Shown one piece after another: positions 1-6,876 of a stretch of 6,895 nucleotides of DNA. Within the stretch, counting starts at the first letter, position 1, and every line of letters starts with the position of its first letter. The notes under the pieces were generated by a model. That model did no database searches and had not been told where the DNA came from. It saw only the letters and a program-made list of their open reading frames with translations. Origin of the DNA: Aquincola sp. (GTDB taxonomy: Bacteria; Pseudomonadota; Gammaproteobacteria; Burkholderiales; Burkholderiaceae_C); NCBI GenBank assembly GCA_029884035.1, contig JAOUIM010000198.1:1-6895 (forward strand). The letters are read 5' to 3'. A program made the translations under genes and the position numbers.

Positions 1-2077
1 TCGCCGCCGGCAACTCAGCAATGAAGGTCAGGAAGCGGCGCAGATAGGCCAGCGTCACCACGGACAGGCCGTGTCCCACCAGCGCATTGTTGGCGTCGTT
101 CCACTCCGGACGCTGGGTGTGCATCCACAGGCCGCCACCAGGCACCAGGCTGCCGACCTTGGCCAGCACGATCGTCGCCAACTTCTCGCCGAGGGTGGCC
201 AGCACCGGCTCGCCGCGTTCGTCGCATACGAGCAGGCCGTCGGCCCCGAGGCGCCGGGCCCGCTCCTGGGCGGCCCGGTGGGCTTCCTGGTCGAACACGA
301 GAGTCGCTTTGGGCTGCGCGACCTGCTCGGCGTGCGGCTTGAGCCGGTAGGGCACATCGGCAAAACTGAAGATCGCGCGGTCCCAGAACGACTGCAGCAG
401 CCCCGGCTCGCGTGCCTGCGCGGCTTCGAGCAGCTTGAGCAGGTAGATCACCTGGTGGTCGCCCCAATACCCGATGTGGCTCCACGGGTCGTTCGGGTCC
501 TCGACCTCCCAGTCGATGCCGTCACGGCCGATGCGGTAGGGGTTGTAGCCATCGACCGTCATGGAACTCGCGAAGACGGCGATCATCGAGCCGACGTAGT
601 CGGGCTCACTGGGCACCAGGGCCTCCCAGTTCTGGAAGATGTCGCGCCAGTTGCCTTCGTAATTGACGAGGCGCCTGCCTTCCGCATCGCGCACGCGGAT
701 CGAGAACCGGTTCCAGGGTCGACTCGGGTCGCCGTGCCGCCGGCTGAACGTCAGCGGCAGGTACTCGAGCACGAGACGCTCCGCCTGCGGCCCCCACGCG
801 TCGCGCGCGGCCGCCAGTACCTGCGCGCGATCGACCTGCGCCGGCCAGTGAGCCAGGGCTTGCCCGATCGTCGAAGCCAGCGACCGGTTGCGCTGTCCGA
901 TGAACGCCAGAAGGTCATCGCGATCGAAGCGCGTGCCATCGATGAACACGCCTCCACGCATGATGTTGAACAGGACGTTGGCACGGTGGTGGGCCGCCGC
1001 CATCGTGTCGCCTGAACTCTGGAACGCGTCGGCCCGGGCGAGGAGTTCGTCCAGGCCCTCGGTGTTTCGGTCGCACGCCGCGAGGATGTCTGCCGCGGTA
1101 CCACCCCCCGACTCGAGCCACCGGCACAGCTCGAAGACCTGGACCTGCGACTGCGGTCCATCGAAGACGGCGTGCCACTCCAGTCCTGGCGGGCCCACTT
1201 CAGCGTCGAAGTTGACGAGGAAGGCGCCGCGGCGGCCACGGGTCAAGGTCTCGGCCTCCGCCCGCCCCGTTTGGCAGAAGGTCGCCACTTGCAGCGCCGA
1301 CAGCAAGGTCTTCGTACCGGCGGGTACGCCCGCGTGCCAGGCGGTCAGCGCGCTCAACGACTCCTTGGGTTCGGCCCGGTCCCAGATCTGCGCGTACAGC
1401 GTGAACAGTCCCATGCGCCCGCCTGCGGCCGATTCGTTCCATTTGTAGGCGTCGGTCAGGCTGCTCATGCGGTTCGACAACTCGACACCCACGCCCGGCG
1501 GAATCAGGTTGAGCACACCGTCGAGCACTTTCACGGTCACCGGGCCGCGCAGGGCCTCCAGCCGCACCGACCGGACCAGGCCCAGGCCCGCTGCGGCGAA
1601 CCACTCGTACTGGAAGGCCAGTCGACCCGACGGATGCTCGTCGCGAAAACGGACGCGGGTGCCCGACAGGTTCTTCCACACCGAGCGACGCCCCGCGGGT
1701 CGTTCCAGGAGCGGCGCGAAGGGCTGCCAGAGCTCGGCGCGTGCGCCATCCTCGATGTGGATCCAGGTCCTTGGCCCGGTGTGCTCGCCGCGCAAGTGGA
1801 TCTTGTCGACGGTCTCATAGGGTAGGAAGGCCCCCTCGGCGTCGCGTCGTCCCGCCGTGAGCGACCCCGCCGTCGACACGTAGGCCCAGAGGTCGCTGTC
1901 GCCAGCCAAGGCCATGAAGAAAGGCGCCAGCTGGTCGTGCCCGTCGATCCGGTACCAGGTCTCTTTGCCCTCGACGACGAAGGCACCGCGCACTTCGACG
2001 TTCGCGGTCACCACCTCATCGGGTTCCGAGAAACGCGGCGGGCGGACAGACATTGATGAATCCAGCGTCGCGGGCAT
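1..2077 (-). CDS. Large uncharacterised protein, putative (alpha/alpha)6-type carbohydrate-active enzyme, 3' end beyond window
   Basis: The frame is open from ATG at 2077 to the window edge (692 codons), so the C-terminus is missing. An in-frame ATG at 2053, 8 codons later, is an equally plausible start; both have only a weak GAG or GGA ahead. Numbering from 2077: residues about 1-290 look beta-rich, with PFFM (52-55), DSDLW (60-64) and LTAGRR (73-78). From about 360 the protein looks helical, with HHRANVLFNIMRGG (363-376), NYEGNWRDIFQNWEAL (472-487), WEVEDPNDPWSHIGYWGDH (523-541) and RPEWNDANNALVG (656-668). No signal peptide or membrane segment is seen, so it is probably cytoplasmic. The beta-sandwich plus helical layout and the EWND motif recall GH94-type phosphorylases, where a DWND motif carries the catalytic Asp; this is analogy, not an assignment. 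I recall similar long hypothetical proteins in other bacteria, usually over 1000 residues. It starts 6 bases after the halogenase stop, so the two are very likely co-transcribed. Coding is certain; function is not. Confidence 0.85.
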   Translation of the reverse strand, partial: MPATLDSSMSVRPPRFSEPDEVVTANVEVRGAFVVEGKETWYRIDGHDQLAPFFMALAGDSDLWAYVSTAGSLTAGRRDAEGAFLPYETVDKIHLRGEHTGPRTWIHIEDGARAELWQPFAPLLERPAGRRSVWKNLSGTRVRFRDEHPSGRLAFQYEWFAAAGLGLVRSVRLEALRGPVTVKVLDGVLNLIPPGVGVELSNRMSSLTDAYKWNESAAGGRMGLFTLYAQIWDRAEPKESLSALTAWHAGVPAGTKTLLSALQVATFCQTGRAEAETLTRGRRGAFLVNFDAEVGPPGLEWHAVFDGPQSQVQVFELCRWLESGGGTAADILAACDRNTEGLDELLARADAFQSSGDTMAAAHHRANVLFNIMRGGVFIDGTRFDRDDLLAFIGQRNRSLASTIGQALAHWPAQVDRAQVLAAARDAWGPQAERLVLEYLPLTFSRRHGDPSRPWNRFSIRVRDAEGRRLVNYEGNWRDIFQNWEALVPSEPDYVGSMIAVFASSMTVDGYNPYRIGRDGIDWEVEDPNDPWSHIGYWGDHQVIYLLKLLEAAQAREPGLLQSFWDRAIFSFADVPYRLKPHAEQVAQPKATLVFDQEAHRAAQERARRLGADGLLVCDERGEPVLATLGEKLATIVLAKVGSLVPGGGLWMHTQRPEWNDANNALVGHGLSVVTLAYLRRFLTFIAELPAA

Positions 2078-2083
2078 GAAGAC

Positions 2084-3595
2084 TCATTGCCGCGGCGCCG
2101 CGCAATGCGACGCAATGAATTCGGCCTGTGTCGGCATGGCATTGACGCACTTGGCGATGACCTGCGCGATATGCTGCACATAGGCCTGCACCTCGGCCTC
2201 GGGCCGGAGTTCGGCGAACGGGTGGTAGGCCCGCGGCATGATGCGCTGGCCCACCATCACCTGCAGCCAGCTCGGCTCGGCGAACAGTTCCATGCCGTCA
2301 CGGAACACGCGCCCGTTGCTGCGGAACAGGTCGATCTTGCGCTGCAACGTGTCGGGGATCGGCATCGTGCGGCAGTAGTTCCAGAACTCGGAGTCGTTGC
2401 GCTCGGTGGCCTTGTAGTGCAGCACCAGGAAATCGCGGATGCGCTCGTATTCCCAGTGCGTGAGCGCGTTGTACTCGGCGATGTCGGCGGCATCGAATCC
2501 CGAGTGCGGGAAGAAGCTGATGATGCGCGAGATGGCCGTGTTGATCAGGTGGATGCTGGTCGATTCGAGCGGTTCGAGGAATCCGCTGGACAGACCCACG
2601 GCGACGCAGTTGCGGTCCCAGAATGTCTTGCGGCGACCCGTCGTGAACTTGAGCGGCCGTGGGTCGGCCAGCGGCTCGCCGTCGAGGTGCTCGAGCAGGA
2701 TCGCGGTCGCCTCGTCCTGCTCCATGAAGCTGCTGCAGTAGATGTGGCCGTTGCCGGTGCGGTGCTGCAGCGGGATCCGCCACTGCCAGCCTGCCGAATG
2801 GGCGGTCGAGCGCGTCATCGGCAGCAGCGGCCCGGCCGGCTTGCAGGGCACTGCCAGCGCGCGGTTGACGGGAAGCCAGTGCGACCAGTCGTCGAATCCC
2901 GCCCTCAGCGTCTGCTCGATCAGCAGGCCGCGCATGCCCGAGCAGTCGATGAAGAAATCGCCCGTGATGTGCTCGCCGCTTTCCATCACCACGGCCTCGA
3001 TGAAGCCATCGGGCTCGCGCTGGGTGACGCGGGCGATCTTGCCTTCTGTGCGCACGACGCCGCGCTGTTCGGCATAGCCGCGCAGGTAGCGCGCGTACAG
3101 GCCGGCGTCGAAGTGGAAGGCGTGCGAGATGTCGGCCACCGGCGAGCCGGGCATGTCCTTGCGCGCGCGCATGAACTTGGCCAGGCGCGGCGCGGCGGTA
3201 TTGATCGAGTAGGCCTCGAGCGGGGCCGCCTTGCCCAGGTGCGCCATGCGCAGCCAGAAATGGTGGAACGGCAGGGCCTGCGTGGCCTGCCCGACGAACC
3301 CGAAGCCGTGGATGTAGCGGTCGCCGATCGCACCCCAGTTGACGAATTCGATGCCGAGCTTGAACGTTCCCTGGGTGGCGCGCAGGAACTCGTCCTCGTC
3401 GATCTCCAGCGCGCGGTTGAATTCACCGATGTGCGGGATCGTCGCTTCGCCCACGCCGATGATGCCGATCTCGTCGGACTCGACGAGCCGGATCGCGCAC
3501 TTGCGCTCGAGCACCTTGGACAGCGCGGCGGCGGTCATCCAGCCGGCGGTGCCGCCGCCGACGATGACGATGTTGCGCACCGGTTCGAGGGTCAT
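2084..3595 (-). CDS. Flavin-dependent (tryptophan-type) halogenase
   Basis: This 503-residue protein belongs to the FADH2-dependent halogenases (PrnA/RebH superfamily), which turn halide, O2 and reduced flavin into hypohalous acid and pass it to a catalytic lysine that halogenates an aromatic substrate. Visible motifs are the FAD-binding GGGTAGW (13-19), the lysine in GTFKLGIEF at K79 (the same number as in PrnA), DCSGMRGLLI (218-227), the family signature WQWRIP (270-275), and EPLESTSIHLI (341-351), in which E344 matches PrnA Glu346. Ser347 stands where PrnA has the Gly of its chloride site. It is shorter than PrnA (about 538), and I cannot identify Trp-binding residues, so free tryptophan is not a safe substrate call. 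Relatives in TonB-receptor loci, such as Brevundimonas BrvH and Xanthomonas enzymes, are reported to brominate indole in vitro. No flavin reductase is in the window. It starts 156 bases after the receptor with only a weak Shine-Dalgarno, and ends 6 bases before the next possible start. The cellular role is unknown. Confidence 0.96.
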   Translation of the reverse strand: MTLEPVRNIVIVGGGTAGWMTAAALSKVLERKCAIRLVESDEIGIIGVGEATIPHIGEFNRALEIDEDEFLRATQGTFKLGIEFVNWGAIGDRYIHGFGFVGQATQALPFHHFWLRMAHLGKAAPLEAYSINTAAPRLAKFMRARKDMPGSPVADISHAFHFDAGLYARYLRGYAEQRGVVRTEGKIARVTQREPDGFIEAVVMESGEHITGDFFIDCSGMRGLLIEQTLRAGFDDWSHWLPVNRALAVPCKPAGPLLPMTRSTAHSAGWQWRIPLQHRTGNGHIYCSSFMEQDEATAILLEHLDGEPLADPRPLKFTTGRRKTFWDRNCVAVGLSSGFLEPLESTSIHLINTAISRIISFFPHSGFDAADIAEYNALTHWEYERIRDFLVLHYKATERNDSEFWNYCRTMPIPDTLQRKIDLFRSNGRVFRDGMELFAEPSWLQVMVGQRIMPRAYHPFAELRPEAEVQAYVQHIAQVIAKCVNAMPTQAEFIASHCAAPRQ

Positions 3596-3751
3596 GATGT
3601 GTGGGCTCTGGCAGCGCGTGCTTCGAGGCGGTGAAGGGTAGCGCGCGCCCGACCCGCCACCCGCGCGAGCGGTCAGACCACGCGCTCACTGATCCGCATG
3701 CGCACCGATGATGCCCTGGCATTCGACAGGGACATCATCGGGCTGCGAAGG
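3596..3751 (-). other. Intergenic gap between receptor and halogenase
   Basis: This 156-base non-coding stretch lies between the receptor stop and the halogenase start. Its receptor-proximal part contains a strong stem-loop (listed separately). The remaining 109 bases are very GC-rich, with GCGC runs near 3640-3666. I see no convincing -35/-10 pair, no operator copy like those ahead of the receptor, and no small gene. The halogenase is therefore probably expressed by read-through from the receptor promoter, though a weak internal promoter cannot be excluded. Confidence 0.6.
3705..3741 (-). other. Strong stem-loop after the receptor gene (attenuator or mRNA-stabilising hairpin)
   Basis: CCGATGATG (3705-3713) pairs with CATCATCGG (3733-3741), and CCCTG (3714-3718) pairs with CAGGG (3727-3731). 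This gives a 14-bp stem with one bulged base (3732) and an 8-base loop (3719-3726). It begins 10 bases after the receptor stop codon. No T-run follows on the minus strand, so it is not a classical intrinsic terminator. Partial termination or protection of the receptor transcript's 3' end fits better. The pairing is certain; the role is inferred. Confidence 0.6.
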
Positions 3752-6709
3752 TTAGAACTTGTAGTTCAGGCCCGCCAGGATCTGGCGACCGAACTTGTAG
3801 TTGTAGTTCGGCACCAGCTGGGTCGGATCGGGAACGTCCACGTTGCCGGGTGTCTTGTAGTTGGTCGTGGTGGTGTCGGTGAGGTTGTTGACCTGCAGCA
3901 GCACCGACAGCCCCTTGTACGGCCCCGAATCGTCGAACGCGTAGCCCAGCTGCATGTCGACCACCTTGTCGGCGCCCTGCGAGCGCGTCGTCGGCCGGAA
4001 GAAGATGTCGCGCGTGGTAGCCGTGAACGCCGAGCGGTAGCGCTGGCTGACGCGGGCCGAGAAGCCGTACTTCTCGTAGTACACGGTCAGACTGTTCGAG
4101 CGCCCGGACAGGCCGTTGATGGGGGTGCTCGAATCGACGATCACCAGGTTGCTGTTCTGGTCGACCCGCTGGTCGCGGATCGAGCTGTTGAGCTTGGAGG
4201 CGCTGAACACGACACCGAAGCCGTCGAGCATCGGACTCAACAGCGTCCCTTCCAGAGAGGCCGCGAACTCGTAGCCCTCGACGCGGCCGCCGCTGCCGTT
4301 GCGCGGCTTGATCTCGCCACCGAGCGGCTGCACCACGACACCCGGCGACGGCACGTAGCCCGGCGGCAGCGGCGTGCCCGTGCGGTCCACCGGCTGCTCC
4401 GAAGCGATCACGTAGCTCAGCAGGTTCTTGCGGAACGCCGCGAACGACACGTAGCTGCGCTTGCCGAAGTACTTCTCGACCGACAGGTCGATCGCGCTGG
4501 CCTTCCACGGCTTGAGTTCCGGATTGCCCGCGTAGGTAGTCTGCCAGGTGCCCTCGTTCGGACCCGGGTCGGTGTTCAGTCGGGGTGTGCTGCCACCGGC
4601 GCGCATGTCGTTGATGTTCGGCCGCGCCGTCTGCATGCCCAGGCCGAAACGGGTGATCAGGTCGGGCTTCAGTTCGGCGACGAGGTTCAGGCTCGGCAGC
4701 ACGTCGTCATACTTGGCGCCGCCCGTGCGCTTGAACAGCAGGCTCAGATCCGGGTTGTTGTTGTCCAGGCCAAGATACTCGAAGCCCTCGGACTTCTGGT
4801 CCGAGTGCACCGCCTGCAATCCGAAGTTGCCGCGGATCGGCACGCCGGCCATCTGCGTGTCGATGTCCAGTTGCAAAAAGGCCGTCGAGATCTTCTCGTT
4901 GACGAAGGCGTCGTTGCCCTTGAGCTGGAACTCTGCCGCCTTCCGGCCGAGCGCGCCCGAACTGACGAGGTAAGGCACGTCCAGCCGGATGAATGCAGGC
5001 ACGCCCATCCACGACATGTCCAGCGGATCGCGCACCGCGCCCACGGGGATGTCTCGGATGACATTGCCGCTGCCATCCAGCGGCATCACCAGCCGCGTCT
5101 CGTTCTTCTCGATGCTCTTGTCGCGCTGCGTGTAGTTGACACCGCCGGTGACATTGCTGAAGACACCGAGCAGATCGAGCGGGCGCTTGGCCGACAGGCG
5201 CAGCGACTTGATCTCGTCGACGGAATGCGGGTCGCGGACCACACCCGTCCAGCGCGGCTCACCCGGCACGTAATCGAAGCCGATGACGTCGCCGAAGCGG
5301 ATGTTCGCGGGATCGGACAGGAAGCCGGGCTGCAGCGGCGTGAACGATTGCGCCCCGCCGTTGACCGGCACGTTCCAGCGGAACGGCCCATAGGCCCAGG
5401 TGTTGGCCGCGTTGTTCCATGGGCCGGCGTAGACCTCCTGATAGACCTCGTCGCGCACGTCCTTCGAGTAGGCGAGGTCGGAGATCAGGGTCCATTGGTC
5501 GCCGACCTTCAGCGACGTGTTCCAGCCGATCGCCGAGATCTCGTCGCGGCGCTTGGTGTCCCAGTTGGTCGTCGTGGTCGGCAGGGCGCTGGCGGTGGCG
5601 CTCGTCGCGTAGGTGTTCTGGCCGACCTGGGTCGTGCTGACGTCCGATAGGTTGTTCTGGACGCCAGGGGGACCGAAGAACTGCCCCCAGCTGGCGAACA
5701 TGTTCGACGTCAGCTTGCCGCCCACCTCGTGGGTGTCGAACTTCGAGTAATACAAGTCGAGCTGGCTGCGCAGGTCCTTGTTGGGCTTGTATTCGAGCAC
5801 GGCCATCAGACCGTCGCGGGTGTTCTTCTTCGTCGTCTGCGAGCCGGTCCAGAACATCGGCAGCATCGCCTGGCTCACCGGGCCCCAGGTGACGGACGGC
5901 GCCTGGAACAGCGAAGGCACGGTGCCCGTGATTGGAATGCCATAGGGTGTGTAGTCGCCGTACTGGTCGAGCTCCAGGATGCGCGACTGGGTGGTCGACT
6001 CCAGGTGCGCAAAGCCCAGGGACACGCCGATGGTGTTGTCGGCGAACTGGTTGAGATACGACAGGCTGATGCGGTTGCCCGTGGGGCTGGCCACGCCCGG
6101 CACCTGGGTCTTCAGCGAATTGGTTTCACCGCGCACGTTGATCGCGACCTCGCGGCCGCGCGTGTCCAGGGGTCGGCGTGCCATCAGGTCCACCGTGCCC
6201 GATAGCCCCTGTCCGATCAGCGTTGCGCTCGGCGTCTTGTACACCGTCGCCGAGCCGATCAGCTCCGACGGGAACTGGTCGTACTCGACCGCGCGGCCGT
6301 CGTTCGAGCTGACGATCTCGCGCCCATTGAGCAGCACGCCGGAGAATGCCGGCGACAGACCGCGGATCGAGATCACGTTGACGCGCCCGTCGGCACCGCG
6401 CTGGCCAGTCAGGCCAGGCAGGCGAGCCAGCGACTCCGCGATGCTCACGTCGGGCAGCTTGCCGATGTCCTCGGCCGAGATCGCTTCGACGATCGAGTCC
6501 GAATTGCGCTTGGTCGCGATCGAGTTCTCGATCGAGCGCCGGATCCCGGTCACGACGATCGTCTGCGACGGGCTGTCGGCCGGTTGGGTCGATTGCGCCT
6601 CGACGGTGCCGGAGGCCGCCGCGAGCAAGGCACAGGCGGCCGCCACTGGGCTGACGCGCAATTCAAAACGATGCGCGCCCCGGTTCCGCGCTGAATACTT
6701 GGTCTGCAT
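3752..6709 (-). CDS. TonB-dependent outer-membrane receptor (Xanthomonas/Caulobacter type)
   Basis: This 985-residue protein is a ligand-gated outer-membrane transporter energised by TonB-ExbB-ExbD. It begins with a signal peptide: basic residues up to about 18, hydrophobic PVAAACALLAAASG (21-34), and likely cleavage after VEA (36-38). A TonB-box-like SQTIVVTG follows (48-55). The plug occupies about 70-180, with AEDIGKLPDVSIAESLARLPG (79-99), VISIRGLSP (112-120), LLNGREIVS (126-134) and SGTVDLMARRP (170-180). The rest is a large beta-barrel ending in KFGRQILAGLNYKF with a terminal Phe, as expected for BAM-dependent insertion. These features and the length match the TonB-Xanth-Caul family (TIGR01782 as I recall it), which is mostly linked to plant or algal sugar uptake. 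There is no N-terminal signalling (STN) domain, so anti-sigma-factor control is unlikely. The start is fixed by the signal peptide and a GGAG 7 bases upstream. It is the first gene of the set, directly behind LacI-type operators. The ligand cannot be read from the sequence; a carbohydrate is the likeliest. Confidence 0.97.
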   Translation of the reverse strand: MQTKYSARNRGAHRFELRVSPVAAACALLAAASGTVEAQSTQPADSPSQTIVVTGIRRSIENSIATKRNSDSIVEAISAEDIGKLPDVSIAESLARLPGLTGQRGADGRVNVISIRGLSPAFSGVLLNGREIVSSNDGRAVEYDQFPSELIGSATVYKTPSATLIGQGLSGTVDLMARRPLDTRGREVAINVRGETNSLKTQVPGVASPTGNRISLSYLNQFADNTIGVSLGFAHLESTTQSRILELDQYGDYTPYGIPITGTVPSLFQAPSVTWGPVSQAMLPMFWTGSQTTKKNTRDGLMAVLEYKPNKDLRSQLDLYYSKFDTHEVGGKLTSNMFASWGQFFGPPGVQNNLSDVSTTQVGQNTYATSATASALPTTTTNWDTKRRDEISAIGWNTSLKVGDQWTLISDLAYSKDVRDEVYQEVYAGPWNNAANTWAYGPFRWNVPVNGGAQSFTPLQPGFLSDPANIRFGDVIGFDYVPGEPRWTGVVRDPHSVDEIKSLRLSAKRPLDLLGVFSNVTGGVNYTQRDKSIEKNETRLVMPLDGSGNVIRDIPVGAVRDPLDMSWMGVPAFIRLDVPYLVSSGALGRKAAEFQLKGNDAFVNEKISTAFLQLDIDTQMAGVPIRGNFGLQAVHSDQKSEGFEYLGLDNNNPDLSLLFKRTGGAKYDDVLPSLNLVAELKPDLITRFGLGMQTARPNINDMRAGGSTPRLNTDPGPNEGTWQTTYAGNPELKPWKASAIDLSVEKYFGKRSYVSFAAFRKNLLSYVIASEQPVDRTGTPLPPGYVPSPGVVVQPLGGEIKPRNGSGGRVEGYEFAASLEGTLLSPMLDGFGVVFSASKLNSSIRDQRVDQNSNLVIVDSSTPINGLSGRSNSLTVYYEKYGFSARVSQRYRSAFTATTRDIFFRPTTRSQGADKVVDMQLGYAFDDSGPYKGLSVLLQVNNLTDTTTTNYKTPGNVDVPDPTQLVPNYNYKFGRQILAGLNYKF

Positions 6710-6716
6710 CGGTCAT

Positions 6717-6720
6717 CTCC
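6717..6720 (-). promoter_or_regulatory. Ribosome binding site of the receptor gene
   Basis: On the minus strand GGAG (within TGGAG) lies 7 bases before the ATG at 6709. This is a good Shine-Dalgarno and supports that start. An out-of-frame ATG sits between this site and the start codon and is not expected to be used. Confidence 0.75.
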
Positions 6721-6759
6721 AGTCGAGTCATGGTTGGAAGGTCGCGGCGGCGCAGAAGA

Positions 6760-6771
6760 ACCCCGCGGGGT
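6760..6771. repeat. Perfect GC palindrome in the receptor leader
   Basis: ACCCCGCGGGGT is a perfect 12-base palindrome sharing its last base with the adjoining 18-base operator-like palindrome. If transcribed, it could form only a short stem with a 4-base loop. It may belong to the regulatory site or be a by-product of GC richness. Confidence 0.35.
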
Positions 6772-6788
6772 CTGAAAGCGCTTTCAGA
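6771..6788. promoter_or_regulatory. LacI-family-type operator, proximal copy
   Basis: TCTGAAAGCGCTTTCAGA is a perfect 18-base inverted repeat with a central CG, centred between 6779 and 6780. Its TGAAAGCGCTTTCA core has the form bound by LacI/GalR-family regulators and fits the general TGWNANCGNTNWCA pattern. It lies about 60-80 bases before the receptor start codon and directly abuts a possible -10 box, a position where a bound repressor would block transcription. The regulator gene is not in the window. Confidence 0.8.
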
Positions 6789-6816
6789 ATTATTCCGTGC
6801 GGGCGTTCAATGCCAC
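6789..6816 (-). promoter_or_regulatory. Possible sigma-70-type promoter of the receptor operon
   Basis: On the minus strand AATAAT (6789-6794, five of six matches to TATAAT) lies 16 bases downstream of GTGGCA (6811-6816, four of six matches to TTGACA). The -10 candidate touches the perfect operator palindrome. It falls in one of the few AT-richer patches of the window. The -35 is poor, so the exact promoter is uncertain. Confidence 0.35.
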
Positions 6817-6827
6817 CACATCGTTAA

Positions 6828-6837
6828 CCCTTAAGGG
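6828..6837. repeat. Short palindrome between the two operators
   Basis: CCCTTAAGGG is a perfect 10-base inverted repeat lying between the two operator copies, overlapped at one end by GTTAAC (6823-6828). It could be an additional regulator site, but it is too short to assign to any family. Confidence 0.25.
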
Positions 6838-6862
6838 ACTTTCCTTCCGGGAAAATCCGCGG

Positions 6863-6876
6863 TGCAAGCGCTTTCA
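6863..6876. promoter_or_regulatory. LacI-family-type operator, distal copy
   Basis: TGCAAGCGCTTTCA matches the core of the proximal operator at 13 of 14 positions; the mismatch is the C at 6865. Its centre is 90 bases upstream of the proximal centre. Two spaced copies are typical of LacI-family control by looping, or of a shared control region with a divergent gene beyond the window edge. Confidence 0.65.

Noticed and set aside
71..1015. 314-codon plus-strand frame over the third gene
   Set aside because: Its composition is that of an antisense shadow. The minus-strand frame is open for about 690 codons with coherent motifs.
2087..3634. 515-codon plus-strand frame covering the whole halogenase
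   Set aside because: It follows the halogenase codons in antisense register, where GC-rich third positions remove stops. The translation has no family features.
3705..3741. Classical intrinsic terminator
   Set aside because: The hairpin is strong, but no T-run follows it in the direction of transcription.
3698..5650. 650-codon open frame on the plus strand, antisense to the receptor gene
   Set aside because: It is the mirror of a high-GC gene. Its translation is Arg/Val/Asp/His-rich and low in complexity, with no recognisable domain, while the opposite strand encodes a complete receptor.
5979..6827. 282-codon plus-strand frame running into the control region
   Set aside because: It overlaps the receptor N-terminus and both the promoter and proximal operator, and its translation is Ser/Arg/Pro-rich without a recognisable domain.
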